Shown: one piece after another, positions 47,301 through 55,865 of the stretch
Layout of the letters: each line of letters begins with the position of its first letter
Numbering within the stretch: the first letter of the stretch is position 1
Source: Clavaria fumosa
Taxonomy: Eukaryota > Basidiomycota > Agaricomycetes > Agaricales > Clavariaceae
Direction of reading: 5' to 3'
DNA: 64,000 nucleotides
Assembly (NCBI GenBank): GCA_951802425.1
Contig: OX637804.1
Location: 2,232,001 to 2,296,000 of the forward strand
Program-made: the position numbers and the translations under genes
The notes under the pieces: model-generated
What the model saw: the letters and a program-made list of their open reading frames with translations, nothing else
Told to the model about the DNA's origin: nothing
Database searches by the model: none

Positions 47301-48018
47301 AGGCCAGGGTACTCGCTTTTGGTGGACCTGAGGGTCGAACAGGGGACCGGTGGCTGTGTGGGGAGGAGGCACAGGAGTTGGGGCAGCGGGTGAGCCTTAC
47401 TTCAGCTTTCACCCAGTCAATCTCTGGATTATGACGCTTTAGCCAATCATGCCCAAGGATCGCTGTGTGGGACTGAGTCTTCCCTAGCAGGAAGTGGATC
47501 TGCTCCTGGTGGTCGCCAACCGTCACAAGCAGCTCCATCCCATACTGGATCTTACCATCTCTGTTCTGTGTTCCATCCACATTATACATGGTGATTGGAT
47601 TCAGCAAGGGAGATGGTTCCAATCCCACTTTTTTCGCCCACTCCAAGTCCATAAAGCAGTTGGTGCAGCCTGAGTCGACAAGGGCTTTCGTAGTTGCCCC
47701 TTTGCCAGTGCTGAGAGCCTCCAGGTGCACCTGGATGGAGAGCTCTCGGGGCATATGCAATAGGGTGTCCTTCAGCACCTCTGCAAGGTGCTTTGTTGGC
47801 TCCACTTGGCTGCTAGTCCCCTTTTCTCTTTTCGGTATTTCACTTTTAGCAGTTTCCGTTTCCGCTTTGTCCTTCACCTCAGCCCCAATCCAGGTGTGTC
47901 TCCGCTGCAAGATAGTGTATTTTGGGATACTAGCTGCGGGTACAGGGACGGGAGGGGGGCTGGGATATCTACTCCTGAGACTCCAGTTCGGACTCACTGG
48001 GCCTCGTCTCCAAAATCC
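44374..48018 (-). CDS. Pol polyprotein of gypsy element 3: PR-RT-RNaseH-IN-chromodomain (one TGA)
   Basis: About 1,200 codons in the -1 frame relative to gag. Order: retropepsin (ALVDSGCTNCFMDLEW, near 47670); RT (SPYASPFFFKREKDKLR; FGLQNAPATFQRF; AYVDDVIVFAED, near 46690); RNase H (ETDASNLATGGVLSQ; TDHANLQYF; SNTKADALSRR); integrase zinc-binding (CETCQRIKPDRTRR) and core with ISWDIVGPF, VVSDRGTQF and DGQTERVNQEVE as the D-D-E positions; and a C-terminal chromodomain (44408-44590, LEYEVEEILDVKKVGRGVKY and YLVKWLGYPAEENTWEP), which in chromoviruses steers integration to marked chromatin. The only lesion seen is TGA 44782-44784, where element 2 has CGA (Arg). Frame entry should be by -1 frameshifting at 48012-48018. 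Confidence 0.93.
47978..48018 (-). promoter_or_regulatory. -1 frameshift site, gypsy element 3
   Basis: GGATTTT (48018 to 48012 on the minus strand) in register G_GAT_TTT, 15 nt before the gag TGA. Downstream, CCAGT/ACTGG (47996-48000 with 47983-47987, 8 nt loop) forms a hairpin about 11 nt from the heptamer. GAGAC/GTCTC (48006-48010 with 47977-47981) can extend it. The inner hairpin is conserved in the copies at 21238 and 41998. Confidence 0.55.
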
Positions 48019-48998
48019 GGCTCTTCAACAGGAGCCCTCTTTTCTCTCTCGAGCAAATCCAGGTGGTCTCGGAGCAGTGCGATCTCGTTCTCATAGTCCT
48101 CTGCACTACGTGCCTGGCTTTCCACGGCGCGGATCTGCGGCCTCGGGATCTGCGGACGTGTGTCCTGGAGCTGGCAATCTCTCACCATGTGACCAGCTTG
48201 GCCACATCGGAAGCAGGTGCGCAACACTCCAGGGGCACGGGCACGATCCACCACCATGGCGTCACCGGCATTGGTGGGACGCGGCATGGTGGGAGGGGCA
48301 GGGGTGCGGGCCAGAGGCTGGGCCAGGAAGGGACGGGGGGCTGGGGCGAAGCGGGTTTGTTGAGGGAGGGGGCGGCTGGTTGCGGGCAGAGCAGGACGCA
48401 CAGAGTTCTGTTGTGCGATGACTCTGTCGAGGCGATGCTGCTGAGCGTCTAGCTTTTCGGCAAGTGCCTTCCACTGCACGTAGGTCTCTGGCATTGGCGA
48501 AACACCATAGACCTTTCCCACTAGCCTCCTGCTCAGATTCGACTCCAGCCAATGGACCAGGATGTCCGAATTGGCCACTTCTGTCATCCCTGCTCTTCGG
48601 AACATTGTTTCGAACTTTGCGAAGAACTCAGGTGCCGTCATGACACCCTGTTTGAACTTCGCAATATCTGCGAGGGCAGTCGCACGGTCGTTCGGGTCAT
48701 CGAACGCTCGCTTCATCTCTTCCACAAATTCTGCCCAGGTTCCAACCTCATTGTTACCCAGGATTTCCTCTCCCTTCACATTTGCCCATTCTGCGGCAAA
48801 CCCCTCGCCAGTAATTTTGCTGAGGGTGTAGAGGACCTTTGCCAGGTCCGTGGCATAGATTATCGGATTCGCCATAAACAGGAGGCGGAGCGACCGGAGG
48901 AATGTACGGAAATTTCTTTTTTGCCCATCAAATGGGGCAACGACTAAATCCAGCCTCGTGGCATGGACTTCAGGCGGGGCGACGTGGTCAGCCATCAC
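47994..48998 (-). CDS. Gag of gypsy element 3, intact
   Basis: A 334-residue Gag. Start MMADHVAPPEV; capsid-like helical region RLDLVVAPFDGQKRNFRTFL ... FFAKFETMFRRAG ... LVHWLESNLSRRLVGKVYG; a Pro/Arg-rich linker; one CCHC knuckle CFRCGQAGHMVRDC; a short coiled segment ENEIALLRDHLDLLEREKRA before the end EEPDFGDEAQ. The stop TGA shares four bases (GTGA) with the first pol codons in the -1 frame. The ATG lies about 650 bp downstream of the 5' LTR. Confidence 0.93.
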   Translation of the reverse strand: MMADHVAPPEVHATRLDLVVAPFDGQKRNFRTFLRSLRLLFMANPIIYATDLAKVLYTLSKITGEGFAAEWANVKGEEILGNNEVGTWAEFVEEMKRAFDDPNDRATALADIAKFKQGVMTAPEFFAKFETMFRRAGMTEVANSDILVHWLESNLSRRLVGKVYGVSPMPETYVQWKALAEKLDAQQHRLDRVIAQQNSVRPALPATSRPLPQQTRFAPAPRPFLAQPLARTPAPPTMPRPTNAGDAMVVDRARAPGVLRTCFRCGQAGHMVRDCQLQDTRPQIPRPQIRAVESQARSAEDYENEIALLRDHLDLLEREKRAPVEEPDFGDEAQ

Positions 48999-49636
48999 AG
49001 ACCCTAGTGGTGGTGATGGGGTTTCGGGGACGTCGGTAACAGGGGAATCGGGGGGGAGCTGGGCTCGACCCAGTCTCAGACGCAGACGCTGTAAATAGAA
49101 TTCCAGGCCTTGGGCACTCAGGATTTCTTCGATCTCTTAGCAGTCCTGTCCTCTCAGGCTGCTCTCTATGTATCTAGGTACTTATAGAACTCTTATTCTA
49201 TAAAACTTGTTGCTAGCGTGGGGCCCGAATGGTGTCCCAGGTGGTCACTCCACAACTCCTAGTGAGTTGCCTGTGTGCCCTTCTGACAATGGTCACAGAG
49301 CAAGGGCCCTGTCCACTGGACCAGGAAACTACAGAAAAACTATGTATAGGGCCTTTCCGTGCCCTGTACACTACACGATTCACTGGTACGTAGCTGTAAA
49401 GCAAAGTTCCGGGCCTTTGGCACTCGGTGTCTCTTGGGGAGGGTCACAGTAGACTTCCTCCGGGTCTGGTCACGTGTATCTACACACAGTAAAAATTTCA
49501 CACAGTTCTGTTGCACACCGTGGGCAGGGTAAAGAGAAAGAGGATGAGGGGGATAAGCTGTCACAGAGTGTGACAGTTTGAGATAGGGGTCCAGGCTAGC
49601 CGGGTTAGGACACGGGGCTAGGGCAGACAGGGGTTG

Positions 49637-49646
49637 ATGTTAGTAT
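49637..49646 (-). other. Candidate self-priming primer-binding site
   Basis: On the minus strand, ATACTAACAT starts two bases after the LTR end. It is the exact complement of ATGTTAGTAT inside the LTR (49702-49711), which lies about 40 nt downstream of the TATATATA box (49747-49754) and so could be the 5' end of the transcript. No tRNA-type TGG site was seen. This resembles Tf1/sushi self-priming. Confidence 0.6.
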
Positions 49647-49648
49647 TG

Positions 49649-49953
49649 TGTCAGACTTAGTCTCACGGTTCACACAACTTAACGTAAGGTCGATGATGAC
49701 GATACTAACATAAGGGGAAAAGGGTACAAGTAAGAAAGCGACGTAGTATATATAGCGAGCGGTTCGGGAGTTGCCGGCGTTCCCACGCTCGGACCCCGTG
49801 CGTCACGTGATGCGTCCAGGCCCGGGTCACGTGATTTTCCCATTATGTAAGCCACCACCCGTTCGGGTCACGTGACTCGTCCGCAAACTTCCCGCAACTC
49901 TTTTGCGATCCTTTCTTGGCCTTTCCAACCTGCTTATGTAAGCGATCCTGACA
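49649..49953 (-). repeat. 5' LTR, gypsy element 3
   Basis: 305 bp with TIR TGTCAG/CTGACA, TATA box 49747-49754 (read on -), and several CACGTG words. Flanked outside by CTCCA. Confidence 0.93.
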
Positions 49954-50175
49954 CTCCAGCACAATCACATCCTTGACACATCCCAACTCACTGGTCTTCA
50001 CACCCGACACATGGGTCTTCGCACCTGACACTTGTATTTGTTGGTCTGGAGCAGGGAATGTGGGTGTTTCGTGCATTTCCATTTACTATTTTACTGACAT
50101 TGACACTGACTATCCCTCCAGCACAATCATGTCCTTGACACATCCCGACTCACCAGTCTTCACACCAAACATCCG
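49954..50175. repeat. Host satellite, tandem units
   Basis: About 1.5 units of a ~140 bp repeat: CTCCAGCACAATCACATCCTTGACACATCC ... recurs as CTCCAGCACAATCATGTCC at 50117. The intervening part matches 43930-44057. Both gypsy elements inserted here. Confidence 0.65.
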
Positions 50176-50443
50176 CTGACAAGTTGTCCTTTTTTTGTCT
50201 TTTGTGCACTGTAGCAGTAGTTATTCATGTTGTAGTAGGGGAGGGGTAGCAGGGATATTCAATGCCAGCCAATTGAGTATCCTTTCTGCCCTGACCATAT
50301 ACTTTTTTCATGTGACTTGTAATAATTACTTGTAATTTGTCAAACTCTCATACCTGTTATAAGGCAAGATTCTGCTCCTACATGTAAGTCATGTGACCAC
50401 TGAGTGGCTGAGCGGCTAAGCACTTTGACCTCGAACTGTCACA

Positions 50444-52008
50444 ATGCCAAGAACGAAACAATCAGCATCCAGGTCAACTGGTGCTCCATGTGTGAGAGTG
50501 ACCCTTCACCTGTCTGCCATCAAACAAAATGCGCAGCCTATCGCTCAACCAATTGGAATTAGGGTGAGTCCTTGACTCTGCTGTCGATTTGATCAAGCTG
50601 ATCAAGGGACACAGACAGAGCCCCAAATGGTGCTGCAGCTGCAGCCATGGCGGAAATCTCTTGGACTGCGATTTTTGTGAGCGAGCCGTGTGCAGCAAAT
50701 GCCTCGATCTTTCTGGAGGCTCCAAGCTCATCAAAGAGCCTGACGTCAATTTTTTTTGCATGGGCTGTCATTTAGGCTCAGAGAATCGAGCTGAGCCCTT
50801 CTATGTAAGTACTGATCTTTATCAACACAAATTTATTGACACAGAATGTTGAATTACAGCCTCTCTACCACAATGGTGAGCCCATCAAAAGTGTCATTGG
50901 GCATATCAAGCCCACAACACTAAGGGGCAAATATGCACAGCAAAACATGAACTCGTTGGCCATCATCAACATTCAACTGTGCACGATCCCAACCCAAGGC
51001 AATCCATACATTTCCATTGCCAACACCTTGGCTGGCTGGTTCACCAGCATATCCGAAAGAAGGATGTTATTTACCAAAGAGGTAGTCTTGGATATTGATG
51101 TGGCAAATCCAAGATCATTGGCCAAGCATCAGAGAGTTCTCAAGGATATCATCAAAAGCTTTCAACAGTGAGTCCATTTTATTACAATTGAAGGCAGCTG
51201 ATTGCTCCAAACAGATTTGGAGTCCAGAGGCTCGTTGTATTCCTGTTTACCCACGCCAATCCCGAGAATGGTGACCTCCATTGTGCTAATAACTCAGGAA
51301 TCCGAGTTGAAAGCGTAAGCTCATCCATACCATCAAATGGTCGCTTACTGATGTAGTCTACCTTTTCAAAAGTTTCTGGCTCAAATTTTTGGGCAAGATC
51401 TCCTTCAGTTTGCACAGGAAGTACATTCACTTCTTGTCCTCGAGGTTTGTGGCGGAGTTTGGGAGAACGCGGCATCGTGCAAAGCAGTGATGGATTTTGC
51501 TCAAAGGTATGTCTTGGCCCCACCCCTGCTTCCAATGCTGATGATGCCCAGTGCATATTTCAATCACATCATTGGCTTTGGCCAAGCCAATTTCTTTCCC
51601 CATCTAGCTATTCCATTCCTCACAAAACTTATCATCAAAAATTTCATCGAATGTTTCTCGATCCTCTGAATTCTGCCAGATCTTCTCAAGGAGGAGGTGG
51701 GTCTTGGTGCCCACACCTCCATCCTTCTTTTGTCTCACAGATTCGCCTTGGAATACATATGGGTCCACCACCAACTCCGCCCATTCGGTGATGCTGTCAC
51801 CCTCCAGTGCCCGAAGTGTTACACAATTTGGACCCTCACATTCAAGCTACTGGACAGCAAATCGGGCAGTTACCAGGTGGTTGGGCCGACAAGAAACCCT
51901 CTGGCTTGGGTGACACGCCCTTGCCAAAGGGCCCGATGGGATGGGCCACTCGCCTGTTGTATGGAACTCCGGCCATTGTGGATGGTATATGGAAGTTGCT
52001 GTGTTTGA
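50444..52008 (+). CDS. Cargo gene of element B: H3-tail-like N-terminus plus ADD/PHD-like zinc finger
   Basis: Exon 1 (50444-50563) encodes MPRTKQSASRSTGAP, closely resembling the histone H3 tail ARTKQTARKSTGGKAP. A 55 nt intron follows. Exon 2 (50619-50804) encodes a cysteine finger: WCCSCSHGGNLLDCDFC, CSKCLDL, then FFCMGCH, with the GGNL-x2-CDFC spacing seen in ATRX-type ADD/PHD fingers. From about 50845: PLYHNGEPIKSVIGHIKPTT and RMLFTKEVVLDIDVANP. Beyond 51168, further exons read VFLFTHANPENGDLHCANN, PFQKFLAQIFGQDLLQFA, VLEVCGGVWENAASCKAVMD and, at the end, GDAVTLQCPKCYTIWTLT. Some downstream joins are uncertain and a stop near 51354 may be a lesion or intronic. The role is inferred: a chromatin-associated protein of the transposon. 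The first 100 codons are intact. Confidence 0.6.
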
Positions 52009-52641
52009 TGTATAATATTGTCTGAGCCATGTACAAGTTTGTCTTGTTTGCCTCCATGCTACCCATGTCTACCTATGCAATTCCAATGCTACCTGTGTCT
52101 ACCTACGCAATTCCAAGATCACCTTCAGTGAAAACAAGATACGCCATCGCTTCGCTCTGGCAGTTTTCTATTTATCCAGCAGTTTTCTAATAATCTGAAG
52201 TCCTGTATTATATACATTACATTATTAGTGCTATGTTCACTGCTATGTAGGCAGATTAGGAGGTCACATCGTCTTTGGGGAAGGAGGATGCAGGCCTGCT
52301 CTATGTAAAAAACGCAGTGTCTCATGTTACGAAAGACACACTACATCACGAAATGGACTACAACATGGCATTAGGCAACAACCAAACGACCTCCGAACAG
52401 TACAGGATGTTGAACACATGAAACAGCAGACAATATGGAACAGGATGAAAACAGCCTGCGCTGCACCTACCTCACACACGAACTCCGACTTGCACAGTCA
52501 GCACTAAGGATGACACACAGGAGTACACAAACACAAACATGAACACACCTATCATCTCTTTAAGCACGAGACACAAAATCATGTGACTGATCACATGTTG
52601 AGATGTTGAGAGCACATCATGTGACACTGACAGTATTCTGA
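52009..52641. other. Spacer between cargo gene and transposase B
   Basis: About 630 bp. It includes a short tandem duplication (TACCCATGTCTACCTATGCAATTCCA with TACCTGTGTCTACCTACGCAATTCCA, 52069-52112). No gene was recognised; the promoter of the transposase should be here. Confidence 0.35.
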
Positions 52642-55600
52642 ATGTCACTCAAGATGCAGTCAGTCATTGGGAAAGAAGGACGAGCAGTAGAGAGAACATA
52701 CACAGTAAAAAAGCTCTCAAGGGGGAGAAAGGTCAGGAAAAAAGATCAGCAGATCACTCATAACACTAGAGCAGGTTCTCAATCCCCATCTCAACCTAAA
52801 AAACAAGCAAGGGAGCCCAGCCATCTGTATGAAAATTTGGATTTTGGGAAGGAAGACATACTGCCTGGACAGGAAAGTTCAGATTCAAATTCAAAAAGGC
52901 CAAGAAAGGGGAAGGTAGTTGAATTAATTCTGACCAATTTTGATTCACATTGACATTCTGCAGACACAAAATGATTTCCTTCAAGAATGGAAGGACAATG
53001 CATGCAATCTGCATCTCTCTGAATTAATGGAGTTTGAAGCTCCTCCTGAAAACCAGAACTGCATGCTCTGTCACAAACCCTTGGCTTTATACCAGTGTTT
53101 TGACAGTTTGTACAGCACCCAACTCGTCTGCCTTGATTGCTGCCTTCTGCAACATCAACACCATCCATTCCATCAAATCAAAAAATGGACAGGAACATTT
53201 TTTGACAGGAGTGACCTTGGAGATATGGGGCTTTCCATCAATCTTGGCCATGGTGGCAATTTGTGCCCTGGATACCATGCTGAACTTCCTCACACTGTGA
53301 TTGATGAATGAAGAATCTGGGGATGAGTCTGATGATGATGAGTCTCTGGAAGAACTGCTGCCAGGGGTGGACAGCTTTCAACAGACTCATGGAATAACAT
53401 TCATAACCAGCTCTGGTGTTTTCAAGCGTCCAGTGAAATGGTGCATCTGTCCAAATGCACCATCTAATCATCTCCAGCTGCTTCAGATGCACTTTTTCCC
53501 TGCCAGTCTTCAGAGGCCCTCAACTGCATTCACATTTGATGTCCTCAAGTTGTTTCATATTGATGTTATGGAGTGCAAAACTGCTGCACAAAGCTTCTAC
53601 TCAAAGCTGCAGAGAATGACTAATAGTGGATTTCCCTCTTCGATCCCAGTAAGTAGCAAAACCTCCTGATTAGATACAACATCCTAACCCCAAAGGTTTT
53701 CAGGATCGTTACCATGAACTCATGAGGGTCTCAAGACAGTGGAAGCATCTGGAAATGCTTAAGAGGGCAGGATTTGCACATCATCCTGAGCAAGAGCAGA
53801 CACCTGGTGACCTTGCACTTTTTTTCCCTACCTGCCCTCAACCTGGAATAAATGTGGCAGTTGAAGAGGTGAAAGAATCCATGAATCCATAAGTTCATTA
53901 AATTTTTTTCCAAATGCAGAAATTGATTAAAAATTACAGTAGCATTTATCACTGATCTATTGTAGCTGATGGAAATTTTAAACTGGAGCATGTGAAGTCG
54001 AAATGCTCTGAGGGTGATGTCTCCTTAAGTGATGGAAGAGGTTTTATGGTCCAGGATAAACCCTACCAAGCTCACATTGCTGCATCTGTCGAAGTAAAAC
54101 AGGTGACCCTTCAAGTTGGACACCATTCAGGATATTTGTTGACAACATTCTATAGAAACCAAGATGTCACAATCATCGAGCAATTACCCAGGTGAACGGT
54201 CACAGTGGACGAAAACGAGATCACCTACGAGCAACTGGAGGCGGAGTATGTGCTTGTGCACATCATGGATGCTTTTATCCACACAGCTTCATTGATTTTC
54301 AGAAGGGAGAGAGGTAAGACTTATAATCTTCAAGGTGTCTGGGCTAAGTTTTGTTTTTTCAGGCAGACAAACATTGATTATTCACTTTGCCAAGCCCTTC
54401 AGAGAGTAAATGTCATCAAGAAGGTGCTTTTTGTCTATGACATAGGATGTGAATGGGGAAGACACTTTCAGGACCGAGTTGAAGCAAGCAAATACCTGCA
54501 TCTTGATTGCTTTTGATTGAAGTGCTTTGAAGCCCCTAGCCATGCAGAAATTGAACTAGAGCTATCACAGAAGGAATGGAACACAGTTGATTTATCTGGT
54601 GGTGCCAGTCTTCTAGCTTTAGGCATACAGTTGGAAAATGAACAGTAAGTTCTCATTATGACATTTATTTCTTTGCGATTTACATTCACATACCACTAGA
54701 GCATCATTAGCAGCATATACAAAGACACTGAGAAAACCTTCAACATCCCAGCGAAGAGAGCTTGAGGAGAAAAGAAGGCGCCTTCAAATCAGGATTACAA
54801 AATATGAGAAATGCTGGTCTGACTCAACTCTCTTCATGGGCAAGGCTATTGACTTGGGAGAAAACCATCTATTGTACCAGGAGAATGAAAGCGAGATCAA
54901 GGACAATGATCTGGGCACAGCTGATGAGTGGGAGGATGACAGCAATGGGCTTCACCCCAAGGCAATGACTATATTCCTTCCATCAAACATGGGTGGCAAG
55001 AATCACATGGAAAGTGGTTTGGAAGACATGGCTGCATGTGAAGCGAAACTCCGGGTTGGACGAATGATGCCCTTGAAAAACTTAGGATTGCCTTGTGGGA
55101 GAAGTCTCTTATATTCAGAGAAAAGGTGGGCTCATTGATCATTTTAATACCAGCACTGAGATATCAATTGTTCAGGTCCAGAAGTGCAAGAGTCAACAAT
55201 TTGCTACCAGAGCTTGGAGTCAAGTGCACTCCATGGAGTCACGGGTACAGCAGGCAGTCAGGGAATATAAAAGGGCTCGAGCTGCAGCCCAGAGACTGGG
55301 GTCCCTGGATCCAAAGTATCAGGACATCTCAAAAGATGACTTGAAAATGCCTGGGGACATGATCGAAGAAAACAGGATTGGTCAGCAATCAGAGAAACTA
55401 TCCTGGTTGTGGAGGTTGGAAAGTGGGATGAACGAAGGAGAATGCAGTGAGAGAATGAAGGAATGTGAGTGGATGGTGTGGTATGTCATGAATGAAAAAT
55501 TGACAAATGATTAGTCTACAGAGTGGTTTGGTTGAGAGCAAGTGCAAGGTTCAATCGCTGGGATGAGGAAGTCACTTTGCTTCAGCAGGAAATGAAGTGG

Positions 55601-55774
55601 ACAGCCGCATTTTTCAAGCACAAGAAAGATCAATGGGAGCAAATAGCAATGAATGAAAGAAATGTAAGGAGTGGGCTGGCATGTTATGCTCACAAGCAGG
55701 AGGTGGTATGGGAAAGATTTGAAGGACATGCAAGGAAGATTTTTAGAAGTAGTTGTCAACTGGAGCCAATCTAA
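52642..55774 (+). pseudogene. KDZ transposase (element B), internally deleted
   Basis: Same family and exon order as 13819-17530. Basic N-terminus; CxC2 cluster (CMLCHKPLALYQCFD ... CLDCCLLQHQHHPFH, 53060-53170) and LGHGGNLCPG; VADGNFKLEH (53967); GGGVCACAHHGCFYPHSF with DFQKGER (54240-54320); YDIGCEWGRHF (54437); then after KYLHLD the text jumps to CFEAPSHAEIELELSQKEW. The segment carrying HL...H...C and GAGQ-DGEI-E-LW (with a catalytic acidic residue) is absent. A frameshift lies near 53300. The C-terminal helical part follows (VRASARFNRWDEEVTLLQQE, YAHKQEVVWERFEGH). The product would be inactive. The gene ends about 90 bp before the right GGATATCC array. Confidence 0.8.
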
Positions 55775-55865
55775 TGAGGAGCCTTCTTCATAGTGCAGTT
55801 GATAGGTCTACTGTGAAGTGCAGGAATATCTCTGCTGGACTGGTGTCATACAGGACATGGATATC

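Larger units (their letters stand above)
44058..49953 (-). mobile_element. Gypsy chromovirus element 3, young full-length copy
   Basis: LTRs 44058-44362 and 49649-49953 are both 305 bp and differ at two positions, both CpG transitions. A perfect 5 bp duplication CTCCA flanks it (44053-44057, 49954-49958). Gag is intact and pol has one TGA. The copy is CpG-rich throughout and therefore recently inserted. Confidence 0.95.

Noticed and set aside
47588..48421. Plus-strand frame of 277 codons
   Set aside because: Antisense to the intact gag and protease of gypsy element 3.
50388..50440. tRNA-like segment GTGGCTGAGCGGCTAAGCAC with A-box resemblance
   Set aside because: No acceptor stem, anticodon arm or proper B box could be fitted; probably chance or a very decayed SINE head.
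51182..51556. Minus-strand frame of 124 codons under the cargo gene
   Set aside because: The plus strand gives a better chain of exons (VFLFTHANPENGDLH, PFQKFLAQIFGQ, VLEVCGGVWENAAS, LQCPKC) continuing the H3-like/ADD gene, so the minus frame is taken as a shadow.
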